Source: Nocardiopsis potens DSM 45234 (lineage in GTDB: Bacteria > Actinomycetota > Actinomycetes > Streptosporangiales > Streptosporangiaceae). Taken from it: a DNA stretch of 64,000 nucleotides. Made by a program: the position numbers and the translations under genes. Under the pieces are notes generated by a model. The model was not told where the DNA came from. It worked only from the letters and a program-made list of their open reading frames with translations, and made no database searches. Positions 9,572 through 18,015 of the stretch are shown in pieces. Numbering within the stretch: position 1 is the stretch's first letter; each line of letters starts with the position of its first letter. The stretch lies in assembly GCF_000341105.1 (NCBI RefSeq), contig NZ_ANBB01000046.1:101661-165660 (forward strand), read 5' to 3'.

Positions 9572-10155
9572 GTCGTCTGCTCCAGAACCGAGCGGAGAGC
9601 CGCGATGCCGCGGGCGGTATGGCTCTTGACGGCGCCCCGGCTGATCCCCATCGCGTTCGCGATCTGGGCCTCGGACAGGTCACCGTAGTATCGCAGCACG
9701 ATGGCCTCGCGCTGCCGGGTGGGCAGCTTGCGGAGCGCCTCGATCACGGCGGCGCGCTCCAGCTCCCCCATGGCCCCGTGCTCGGCGCTCGGGGCGTCCG
9801 GCAGGGCCTTGGGGGCGTGCTTCTCCACGACGGCCCGGTGCCGCAGCACCGAGCGGGCCCGGTTGACCACCGACTGGCGCAGGTAGGACAGCGCCTTGTT
9901 GGGGTCCCGCAGCCTGCGCCAGGCGCCGTGCATCGCCACGAACGCGTCCTGCACCACCTCTTCGGCGGTGGCGTGGTCGCGCACGAGGAGCGCGGCCAGC
10001 CGGACGAGCGGCCGGTAGTGCTCGCTGTAGAGCTGCGTCACGGCCTGGTCGGCGTTCCACTCGATCGTCGTCGGCGCCGCGGTCCTTCCCGCGACCATGG
10101 TCTCCGTCACGTCGGTTTGACGCGCGCCCTTGTCGCCGGGTTTACGAAAGGGCAT
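9568..10155 (-). CDS. ECF RNA polymerase sigma factor
   Basis: 195 residues from the ATG at 10155 (MPFRKPGDKG). Sigma region 2 spans about residues 38-105: YSEHYRPLVRLAALLVRDHA, then AEEVVQDAFVAMHGAWRRL. Region 4 spans about 135-190, with the helix-turn-helix SEAQIANAMGISRGAVKSHT and the preceding LPTRQREAIVLRYYGDL. It lacks regions 1 and 3, as expected of the extracytoplasmic-function class, and looks like the SigE/SigM-like actinobacterial groups. It is coupled to the membrane protein at 8822-9571, which may hold it at the membrane until a signal arrives. The target promoters cannot be read from this window. Confidence 0.9.
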   Translation of the reverse strand: MPFRKPGDKGARQTDVTETMVAGRTAAPTTIEWNADQAVTQLYSEHYRPLVRLAALLVRDHATAEEVVQDAFVAMHGAWRRLRDPNKALSYLRQSVVNRARSVLRHRAVVEKHAPKALPDAPSAEHGAMGELERAAVIEALRKLPTRQREAIVLRYYGDLSEAQIANAMGISRGAVKSHTARGIAALRSVLEQTT

Positions 10156-10536
10156 ACCTGTTCTTCTCGTTGAGTCGTGTGGTAGGGCACATTCTCCGCA
10201 CCGCCGTGCTGCACTCCCCGCCGAGCGGGTGCGGAGAAACCGGAAGACACGGGCGATATCACGTGGAGCACACGATAGCCCGATACCGCGGTCACCGCCG
10301 GACGATCCAGGAATAAGGCTTCCCCGGCGGCGTGTTCCCCGAAACCCGCCCGTCCGGCACCGGCCGCCCGGCCAGGGTCCACCGTAGAAGAGCCGGCGCC
10401 CGGGAGCGACCCGAACGGCCGATGTCGCCCGGCCCGGGATATCGGGAGGCCCGCGGGGCCGGTGCTGCGGCATGATGGGGGGCGGCAGGGCCGGCCCGCG
10501 GCCGGCGGACGGCGTACGCAGAGGGAGAGGACGCAG
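10156..10536. other. Divergent intergenic region, ECF sigma / HIT gene
   Basis: 381 bases with no convincing gene. It should hold the leftward sigma promoter and the rightward HIT promoter. CATGAT at 10470-10475 is a possible minus-ten for the HIT gene. I see no RNA gene or strong hairpin. Confidence 0.5.
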
Positions 10537-10890
10537 GTGGCGCAGAGGGACCCCGATTGCCTGTTCTGCAAGATCGTGGCGGGCGAGGTGCCCGCCGAGA
10601 TCGTCCGCGAGGGCGAGCGGACCATCGCCTTCCGCGACATCAACCCGCAGGCGCCCACGCACGTCCTGGTGATCCCGCGCGACCACGTCCCGAACGTGGG
10701 CACCGCGGCCCGAGCGGGCGCCGGGCTGGTCGACGCGATCGCGGCGGAGGCGGCCGAGGTGGCCGCGGCGGAAGGGATCGGCGACGCCTACCGGATGGTG
10801 TTCAACACCGGTTCGGGGGCCGGGCAGACCGTCTTCCACGTGCACGCCCACGTGCTGGGCGGGCGCGGGATGGAGTGGCCTCCGGGGTAG
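10537..10890 (+). CDS. HIT family nucleotide hydrolase/transferase
   Basis: 117 residues from the GTG at 10537 (VAQRDPDCLFCKI). GAGAGG lies a few bases upstream, and an upstream in-frame ATG at 10462 would add 25 unconserved residues. The N-terminal CLFCKIVAGEVPA is the HINT-type opening. The active-site histidine triad is VFHVHAHVLGG near residue 100. HINT proteins hydrolyse aminoacyl-adenylates and phosphoramidates. It stands directly before phoH, as in many actinobacteria. Confidence 0.92.
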   Translation: MAQRDPDCLFCKIVAGEVPAEIVREGERTIAFRDINPQAPTHVLVIPRDHVPNVGTAARAGAGLVDAIAAEAAEVAAAEGIGDAYRMVFNTGSGAGQTVFHVHAHVLGGRGMEWPPG

Positions 10891-11022
10891 CCCGGGACCG
10901 CCCGGGCGCGTGCCCGCGCCCGGGCCCGCGGAGGTCCCGTTGGGATAAAGTGGGGGAGCCGCTTCGGGCGAATCCCCATGGACGCGAGTAGACAGGGGCG
11001 AGACGGCCGCCAGGCCCAACCC

Positions 11023-12036
<1,014 letters not shown>

Positions 12037-12055
12037 GGATGGGCGCACGAGAGCA

Positions 12056-12544
12056 ATGAGCATCGACGTCGCGAACGAGTCCGGCGTCCCGGTCGACGAG
12101 TCGGCCCTGTCCGAACTGGCCAGGTACGTCCTGGACGCGCTGCGGATACACCCGCTCGCCGAGCTGTCCGTCGTCCTGGTGGACGAGGAGCCCATGGCGG
12201 AGCTGCACATGCGCTGGATGGACCTGCCCGGTCCCACCGACGTCATGTCCTTCCCCATGGACGAGCTGCGACCGGGCGGACCGGACCGGCCCTCCGAACC
12301 GGGCACCCTGGGCGATGTGATCATCTGCCCGCAGGTGGCCGCGCGCCAGGCCGAGCAGGGCGGCCACGGCGTCCAGGACGAGCTGGACCTGCTGTGCACG
12401 CACGGCATCCTGCACCTGCTCGGCTATGACCACGCCGAGCCCGAGGAGCGCACCGAGATGTTCGGGCTCCAGACCGAGCTGCTGATGGGGTGGCGGCCGA
12501 GCGCGGCCGCCGCCTCGCGGACGGCCGAGACGCGAGAAGGCTGA
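12056..12544 (+). CDS. ybeY: Endoribonuclease YbeY (rRNA maturation factor)
   Basis: 162 residues. The metal site is [11 protein letters not shown], with histidines at 116, 120 and 126, and [16 protein letters not shown] is the conserved preceding segment. YbeY is a metal-dependent RNase needed for 16S rRNA 3'-end maturation and ribosome quality control. The gene follows phoH by 19 bases and is followed by the CorC-type gene after two bases, so all three are probably one transcript with era further down. Confidence 0.95.
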   Translation: MSIDVANESGVPVDESALSELARYVLDALRIHPLAELSVVLVDEEPMAELHMRWMDLPGPTDVMSFPMDELRPGGPDRPSEPGTLGDVIICPQVAARQAEQGGHGVQDELDLLCTHGILHLLGYDHAEPEERTEMFGLQTELLMGWRPSAAAASRTAETREG

Positions 12545-12546
12545 CC

Positions 12547-13908
12547 GTGGACCCGACGCACCATAGCGCCCTGGCCGCCGGGGCGGCCCTGTTCCCGTCG
12601 CCGACCGCCGCGGTCGCCGGCCTCCTGGCCGCGGTCGTGCTCGGCCTGCTCTCCGCCTTCCTGGTGGCCGCGGAGATCGCGGTCACCCGGGTCGCCGCGG
12701 GCGGCACCGGGGGGGCCGGAGGCAAGGACCCGTCCCGGCTGCAGGCCGTCGCGGCCGACCCGGGCAGGTTCCTCAACCTCGTCCTGATGCTCCGGGTGGC
12801 CTTCGAGGTGGCGGCGGTGGTCGCCGCCGCCGCGGGCTTCGCGGGCCTGCTCGGCGCCGGCTGGCCGGCGCTGCTGGCCACCCTCGTGGTGGTGATCCCG
12901 GTGGACTACGTGCTGATGGGCGTCACCCCGCGGATCCTGGGCCGGCAGTTCTCGGTCCCGGTCGCGGGCACGGCCGTGGCGCTGCTGGCCCCGGTCGCGG
13001 TGGTCCTCGGCCCGGTGGCCCAGGGCCTGGTCCGGCTGGGGCGCGGCCTCACCCCGCGGAACAAGGGCGAGCGCAGCGGCCCGTTCAGCAGCGAGGAGGA
13101 GCTGCGCCGCCTGGTCGACCTGGCCGAGCGCGGCCACGTGATCGACGCCGAGGAGCGGGAGATGATCCACTCGGTGTTCAAGCTGGACGACACCGTCGTC
13201 CGCGAGGTCATGGTGCCGCGCACCGACATCGTCTTCATCGGCGGGGACGAGGGCCTGGACGACTGCCTGTCGCTCGCGCTGCGCAGCGGCTTCTCCCGGA
13301 TCCCGGTGACCGGCGAGGACGAGGACGACGTGATCGGCATCGTCTACCTGAAGGACGCCGCCGCGCTCATGCAGGAGCGGTGGGCCCGCGGGGAGGACGA
13401 GCGGGGCCCGGTGCCCACCGCGCGCGAGGTGATGCGCCCGGCCAGCTACGTGCCGGACTCCAAGCCGATCGACGAGCTCCTCCGGGACATGCAGCGGCAG
13501 CGGATCCACGTCTCGGTGGTCATCGACGAGTACGGCGGCACCGCCGGGCTGGTCACCATCGAGGACATCGTGGAGGAGATCGTCGGCGAGATCACCGACG
13601 AGTACGACGACGAGATCCCGCCGATCGAGCGGCTCGGCGAGGACCGGGCGCGGGTCACCGCGCGGCTGCCCCTGGGCGAGCTGGCCGAGCTCTTCGGCAC
13701 CGAGGTGGACGCCCCGGAGGTGGACACCGTCGGCGGGCTGCTCGCCTACGCGCTGGGCCGGGTGCCGATCACCGGTTCCAAGGCGGACTACGCTGGTCTC
13801 AGGCTCACCGCGGAGAACCCCGCGGGCCGGCGCAACCGGACCGCGACGATCCTGGTGGAGCGGATCGGCGAGGACGGCGGTGCCGGGCCGGGCGTTCCGC
13901 GGGACTGA
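12547..13908 (+). CDS. CNNM/CorC (hemolysin C) family membrane protein with CBS domains
   Basis: 453 residues from the GTG at 12547, two bases after the ybeY stop. The N-terminal DUF21/CNNM domain (about 1-175) has three or four membrane helices (LLAAVVLGLLSAFLVAAEIAVTRV and others). The paired CBS domains (about 200-345) contain REVMVPRTDIVFI and FSRIPVTGEDEDDVIGIVYLKD; SVVIDEYGGTAGLVTIEDIVEEIVG is diagnostic. A C-terminal CorC/HlyC transporter-associated domain ends at TILVERIG. Members act in magnesium or cobalt efflux or in resistance. The hemolysin name is historical. Conserved position between ybeY and era. Confidence 0.92.
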   Translation: MDPTHHSALAAGAALFPSPTAAVAGLLAAVVLGLLSAFLVAAEIAVTRVAAGGTGGAGGKDPSRLQAVAADPGRFLNLVLMLRVAFEVAAVVAAAAGFAGLLGAGWPALLATLVVVIPVDYVLMGVTPRILGRQFSVPVAGTAVALLAPVAVVLGPVAQGLVRLGRGLTPRNKGERSGPFSSEEELRRLVDLAERGHVIDAEEREMIHSVFKLDDTVVREVMVPRTDIVFIGGDEGLDDCLSLALRSGFSRIPVTGEDEDDVIGIVYLKDAAALMQERWARGEDERGPVPTAREVMRPASYVPDSKPIDELLRDMQRQRIHVSVVIDEYGGTAGLVTIEDIVEEIVGEITDEYDDEIPPIERLGEDRARVTARLPLGELAELFGTEVDAPEVDTVGGLLAYALGRVPITGSKADYAGLRLTAENPAGRRNRTATILVERIGEDGGAGPGVPRD

Positions 13909-13968
13909 GCCCCCGCCTGCGCCGGCGCGGCGCGCCCGGCCGTGCCGACACCTCTGCGAAGGAGACCA

Positions 13969-14319
13969 GTGACCGACGATCAGCGCCCGGAACTCGGGGC
14001 CGAGGACGAGAAGCTCATCACCCTGGCGCGCGCCTCGCGCGCCCGCACCGGCGCGGCCGAGGGCGCCGCCGTGCGCGACGAGACCGGCCGCACCTACACC
14101 GCGGCCACGGTCGCCCTGCCCAGCCTCAGGCTGACCGCGCTGCAGGCGGCGGCCGCCGCCGCGGTCTCCAGCGAGGCCGCCGCCCTGGAGGCGGCGGTGG
14201 TCGTCGGCGCCGGAGGCGAGCTGAGCGCGGACGACCTCGCCGTCGCCGCGGACCTGAAGACCCCGCTGGTGGTGCTGGCGGCCCCGGACGGGACCCCCAC
14301 CGCCGTCACCCGCTCCTGA
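13969..14319 (+). CDS. Cytidine-deaminase-like protein lacking catalytic motifs
   Basis: 116 residues from the GTG at 13969; AAGGAG is four bases upstream. The sequence follows the cytidine deaminase fold opening (LITLARASRARTGAAEGAAVRDETGRTYTAATVALPSLRLTALQAA), as do its counterparts before era in Streptomyces, which are usually labelled cytidine deaminase. The zinc ligands that make the enzyme work, an H/CAE motif and PCxxC, are absent; there is no cysteine or histidine at all. It is therefore most likely a non-catalytic member with an unknown structural or regulatory role. Confidence 0.75.
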   Translation: MTDDQRPELGAEDEKLITLARASRARTGAAEGAAVRDETGRTYTAATVALPSLRLTALQAAAAAAVSSEAAALEAAVVVGAGGELSADDLAVAADLKTPLVVLAAPDGTPTAVTRS

Positions 14320-14410
14320 CGCGGACGGGGCGGGCCGCGCACCGGAGGACACCGGAGCGCCGCCGCACCGTCCGCGCGGCCCGCCCGCACCGCATGAACG
14401 TGAGACATCC

Positions 14411-15379
14411 ATGGACGAGCTCGACCTCGAAAGACTCCGCACCCCGCTGCCGCCGCTCTCCTACCCGGAGGGCTTCCGCAGCGGCTTCGCGTGCTTCGTC
14501 GGCCGCCCCAACGTGGGCAAGTCGACGCTGATGAACGCGCTGGTGGGGCAGAAGGTCGCCATCACCAGCAACCGCCCGCAGACCACCCGGCGCACCGTGC
14601 GCGGCATCGTGCACCGTCCGGACTCCCAGCTGATCATCGTGGACACCCCGGGCCTGCACAAGCCGCGCACCCTGCTGGGCGAGCGGCTGGACAGCCTGGT
14701 CCGCTCCACCCTGGTGGAGGTGGACGTGATCGGCTTCTGCGTGCCGGCCGACGAGCCGATCGGCCGCGGCGACACCTACATCGCCCGGGAGCTGGCCGCG
14801 CAGCGGGAGACCCCGGTGGTCGCGCTGGTCACCAAGACCGACAAGGCCACCCGCGAGCAGGTCGCCGAGCAGCTGCTGGCCGTCCAGGAGCTGGGCGGGT
14901 GGACCGACATCGTGCCGGTCTCCGCGGAGAGCGGGGAGAACCTGGACCGGGCCGCCGACGTGCTCTGCGGCCACCTGCCGGAGGGGCCGCCGCTCTACCC
15001 GGACGGCGACCTCACCGACGAGCCGGACGAGATGCTCGTCGCCGAGCTGGTCCGGGAGGCCGCCCTGGAGGGCGTCCGGGACGAGCTGCCGCACTCGATC
15101 GCGGTGATGGTGGACGAGATGGGCCCGCGCGAGGGCGCCCGGCAGGGCCGGGAGCTCACCGACATCTACGCCTCGCTCTACGTGGAGCGCCCCAGCCAGA
15201 AGGCGATCGTCATCGGCTCCAAGGGCGAGCGGCTGCGCCGGGTGGGCACCGCGGCCCGCAAGCAGATCGAGGCGCTGCTGGGCACCCGGGTCTACCTCGA
15301 CCTGCGGGTGCGGGTGGCCAAGGACTGGCAGCGCGACCCCAAGCAGCTCCGCCGGCTCGGCTTCGACCAGCAGACCTGA
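14411..15379 (+). CDS. era: GTPase Era
   Basis: 322 residues. The GTPase domain shows GRPNVGKST (G1, residues 31-39), a T-rich switch (RPQTTRRTVRG), DTPG (G3) and TKTD in place of the usual NKxD (G4). The C-terminal KH domain includes VERPSQKAIVIGSKGERLRRVGTAARKQIE and ends VRVAKDWQRDPKQLRRLGF. Era binds 16S rRNA near its 3' end and assists 30S assembly, fitting the phoH-ybeY neighbours. A large palindrome at 15388-15451 starts eight bases after the stop. Confidence 0.96.
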   Translation: MDELDLERLRTPLPPLSYPEGFRSGFACFVGRPNVGKSTLMNALVGQKVAITSNRPQTTRRTVRGIVHRPDSQLIIVDTPGLHKPRTLLGERLDSLVRSTLVEVDVIGFCVPADEPIGRGDTYIARELAAQRETPVVALVTKTDKATREQVAEQLLAVQELGGWTDIVPVSAESGENLDRAADVLCGHLPEGPPLYPDGDLTDEPDEMLVAELVREAALEGVRDELPHSIAVMVDEMGPREGARQGRELTDIYASLYVERPSQKAIVIGSKGERLRRVGTAARKQIEALLGTRVYLDLRVRVAKDWQRDPKQLRRLGFDQQT

Positions 15380-15387
15380 CCCCAGGG

Positions 15388-15451
15388 CGATGATCTTGAC
15401 GTTGCGGGGGTAACAGAGCGCTCTGACACCCCCGCAACGTCAAGATCATCG
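15388..15451. repeat. 64-base palindromic element / bidirectional terminator after era
   Basis: Perfect 24-base arms (15388-15411 and 15428-15451) begin CGATGATCTTGACGTT and end with their complement. The 16-base centre holds a second palindrome, CAGAGCGCTCTG (15414-15425). It lies between convergent era and the IclR-type gene and could stop transcription from both sides, although no T-tract follows. Its ends and centre match the palindrome at 35654-35741, so it looks like a copy of a dispersed element. Confidence 0.85.
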
Positions 15452-15510
15452 GGGGCGGGACCGGTGCGGTCCCCCTCCCGCGCCGGGGCGGTGCGGGAGG
15501 GGAGCGGCGG

Positions 15511-16371
15511 CTAGCTCTGGTGGTTCAGGTCGCCGGCCAGGGCGAGGGCGGCGCGCTGCACGATCGGCGCGGCCTTGTCCACGAACTCCCAGCTGACCCG
15601 GGCCTCCGGGCCGGAGATGGAGACGGCCATCATGGCGGGGCCGCCGAGCACCGGGACGGCCAGGCAGCGGACCCCGATCTCCTGCTCGCCGTCGTCGATG
15701 GCGTAGCCCCGCTCCCGGATGCGCACCATCTCCTCGGCGAACGCCTCCGGGGTGCTGATGGTGCGGTCGGTGGCGGCGGGCATGCCGGTCCGGCCGACGG
15801 TGGCCAGCGCCTCCTCCTCGGGCAGCTGGGCCAGGAGCGCCTTGCCCACGCCCGCGGAGTGCGGCAGCACCCTCCGGCCCACCTCGGTGAACATCCGCAT
15901 CGCGTGCGGCGAGGGGACCTGGGCGACGTAGACCACCTTGTCCCCGTCGAGCATCGCCAGGTTGGCGGTCTCGCCGAGCTCGTCCACCAGCTGCGCCAGG
16001 TGCGGCCGGGCCCAGGTGCCGAGCATCCGCGACGCGCTCTCGCCCAGTCCGATCAGCCGCGGCCCCAGCGCGTACCGGCGCGAGGGGAGCTGGCGCACGT
16101 ACCCGTTGTCCACCAGGGTGCGGATGATGCGGTGGATGGTGGGGAGCGGCAGCCCGGAGGAGTCGGCGAGCTGGCTCAGCGAGATCTCCCCGCCCGCGTC
16201 GGCCATGATCTCCAACAGGGCGAACGCGCGGTCGAGCGACTGCACCCCGCCAGCTCTCGCCCGGGGGACGTCGCCAGAGGGGGCGCCCTCGATCGAGGTC
16301 TGTGACGTTGCCAAAGGTCTCCAGCTCCCATCGCCTGGCCGCCGCGGTCGTGCGGTGGCCGTCAGGATCAT
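15511..16371 (-). CDS. allR: IclR-family repressor, AllR-like
   Basis: 286 residues if the ATG at 16371 is used. A TTG at 16314, with GGAG four bases upstream, would give 267 residues and is a real alternative. An N-terminal winged helix (GGVQSLDRAFALLEIMAD, then LSQLADSSGLPLPTIHRIIRTL) is followed by the IclR effector domain (ETANLAMLDGDKVVYVAQVPSPHAMRMFTEVGRRVLPH, GYAIDDGEQEIGVRCLAVPV). The sequence strongly resembles the Streptomyces allantoin regulator AllR, which represses ureide genes until allantoin products or glyoxylate accumulate. It is divergent from the DUF6986/allB operon. Shared TTCCG-type sites are found at 16564, 16585, 26988 and 27264. Confidence 0.85.
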   Translation of the reverse strand: MILTATARPRRPGDGSWRPLATSQTSIEGAPSGDVPRARAGGVQSLDRAFALLEIMADAGGEISLSQLADSSGLPLPTIHRIIRTLVDNGYVRQLPSRRYALGPRLIGLGESASRMLGTWARPHLAQLVDELGETANLAMLDGDKVVYVAQVPSPHAMRMFTEVGRRVLPHSAGVGKALLAQLPEEEALATVGRTGMPAATDRTISTPEAFAEEMVRIRERGYAIDDGEQEIGVRCLAVPVLGGPAMMAVSISGPEARVSWEFVDKAAPIVQRAALALAGDLNHQS

Positions 16372-16557
16372 CCGGTCTCATTCTGCGATACGGAAGTAGA
16401 GGGACGCCAATGGCGGCGCCCCGCAGCCGCATCCCGGTCCCCGCCCGCGCGCCCTCCGGGCGTGAACCGGTGCCCCGCCGCAGGTCCTCGGCGGCGTTCT
16501 GCTCCTCATCGGTGCTCGGGTCCGCGGGCCCGGCACGGGAAGCCCGCACCGAACCCC

Positions 16558-16586
16558 TTGTTCTTCCGAATTGTAGAAGTTAGTGT
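16558..16586 (+). promoter_or_regulatory. Candidate promoter for the DUF6986-allB operon
   Basis: TTGTTC (16558-16563) and TAGTGT (16581-16586) are separated by exactly 17 bases. The spacer is filled by the candidate operator TTCCGAATTGTAGAAG. On the opposite strand TACAAT (16575-16570) could be a minus-ten for the regulator gene, so both divergent promoters would be covered by one repressor. Confidence 0.45.
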
Positions 16587-16600
16587 CCGCTATATAAAAG
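16564..16600. promoter_or_regulatory. Candidate AllR operators (two sites)
   Basis: Site one, TTCCGAATTGTAGAAG (16564-16579), and site two, GTCCGCTATATAAAAG (16585-16600), resemble each other and the sites at 26988-27003 and 27264-27279 in front of the other ureide operons. The assignment to AllR is inference from shared position and family. Confidence 0.4.
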
Positions 16601-16663
16601 ATCTAGCGGGTGGCGTTTTCCTCTTCGCGCCACCCGGCGACAGCCACGGAAGGGAAGTACCAA

Positions 16664-17962
16664 GTGGGAGAGCAGGAGGCCGCGCAGAGCGGGCGGCGGT
16701 TGGCCGGAATCGGCCTCGGCGAGCTCGCCGACGCACTCGACGCGCGGCTCGCGGACGCCGACGCGCGGCTCATCGCGCAGTACCCCGGGGACTCCGGCCG
16801 GCGCCAGCCGGTGCACACCGTCTACGTCCCGGCCGACCAGGTGCGCGCCGGGCTCTGCGCCGAGTGGGGAGAGCAGGCGCTGGCCTCCCTGGACGAGTTC
16901 GCGCCCGACGCCGAGACGCTGGCCGCGGCGGCCGGCATGGACCCGGGCGCGGTGGCCGACGCGCTCCCCCGGGTGCGCGCCAAGCTCGCCGGGGAGCCGA
17001 TCGAGGACCTCCGCGTCGACCTGGAGGACGGCTACGGGGCCCGCTCCGACGAGGAGGAGGACGCCCACGTCGCCTCCGCCGTCGCCGCGCTCGCCGCCGA
17101 CCTGGACGCCGGCCAGGCCCCGCCCTACTTCGGGGTGCGGATGAAGGGCATGGAGTCCGCCGGGCGCCGCCGCGGCCTGCGCAGCCTCGCCCTGTTCATC
17201 GGCGGGCTGCTGGACGCCGCCGGCCGCCTCCCCGAGGGCTTCGTGTTCACCCTGCCCAAGATCACCTCGGTCGACCAGGTGGAGGCCATGGTCTGGGCGT
17301 CCGAGCAGCTGGAGAAGCGGTTCGGGCTGCCCGCCGGCCGGCTCGGCTTCGAGCTGCAGATCGAGACCCCGCAGTCGGTGCTCACCCCGGACGGCGCCGC
17401 CGCGGTCGCGCGGATGGTGCACGCCGGCGAGGGCCGGGTGACCGCCCTGCACTACGGCACCTACGACTACAGCGCCGCGGTGGGCGTCACCGCCGCCTTC
17501 CAGAGCATGGCGCACCCGGCCGCCGACCACGCCAAGGCGGTCATGCAGCTCGCCGCGGCCGGCACCGGGGTGTGGCTCTCCGACGGCTCCACCAACGTGG
17601 TGCCGGTGGGCGGCCGCGAGCAGGTGCACGCCGCCTGGGCGCTCCACGCGGGCCTGGTCCGCCGTTCCCTGGAGCGCGCCTACTACCAGGGCTGGGACCT
17701 CCACCCGCACCAGCTGCCCACCCGCTACCTGGCCACCTACGCCTTCTACCGGGAGGCGTTCGAGCCCGCGGCCGCGCGGCTCAAGGCCTACCTGGGCGCG
17801 GCCGGCGGCGGCGTGCTGGACGAGCCGGCCACCGCGCAGGCGCTCGCCTCCGCCCTGGTGCGCGGCTGCAACTGCGGCGCCCTGGAGGAGGCCGAGGTCG
17901 AGGCGGCCACCGGGGTCGGCTCCGAGGTGCTGCGCGGTTTCGCCGACCGCAGGGTCGGCTGA
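16664..17962 (+). CDS. DUF6986 family protein, HpcH/citrate-lyase-like aldolase
   Basis: 432 residues from the GTG at 16664 (VGEQEAAQSGRR); AAGGGAAG lies upstream, and an in-frame GTG at 16610 adds 18 unlikely residues. The fold is that of the CitE/HpcH aldolase and malate synthase-like TIM barrels: LRVDLEDGYG (metal-binding Asp/Glu), GVRMKGME, PEGFVFTLPKI, FELQIETPQS (second acidic ligand) and LHYGTYDYSA. These enzymes handle C-C bond formation or cleavage with oxo-acids such as glyoxylate, which fits its position 53 bases before allB under an AllR-like regulator. The substrate is unproven; a glyoxylate-consuming condensation is my inference. Confidence 0.8.
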   Translation: MGEQEAAQSGRRLAGIGLGELADALDARLADADARLIAQYPGDSGRRQPVHTVYVPADQVRAGLCAEWGEQALASLDEFAPDAETLAAAAGMDPGAVADALPRVRAKLAGEPIEDLRVDLEDGYGARSDEEEDAHVASAVAALAADLDAGQAPPYFGVRMKGMESAGRRRGLRSLALFIGGLLDAAGRLPEGFVFTLPKITSVDQVEAMVWASEQLEKRFGLPAGRLGFELQIETPQSVLTPDGAAAVARMVHAGEGRVTALHYGTYDYSAAVGVTAAFQSMAHPAADHAKAVMQLAAAGTGVWLSDGSTNVVPVGGREQVHAAWALHAGLVRRSLERAYYQGWDLHPHQLPTRYLATYAFYREAFEPAAARLKAYLGAAGGGVLDEPATAQALASALVRGCNCGALEEAEVEAATGVGSEVLRGFADRRVG

Positions 17963-18015
17963 ACCGCCCGGCGGAGCGGATCGGAACCGGTAACACCAGC
18001 GGGAACGGGAGAACC

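Noticed and set aside
16462..18015. 968-residue fusion of an upstream frame with allantoinase
   Set aside because: The upstream part is out of frame with the DUF6986 gene and Arg-rich; allantoinase has its own ATG and ribosome site at 18016.
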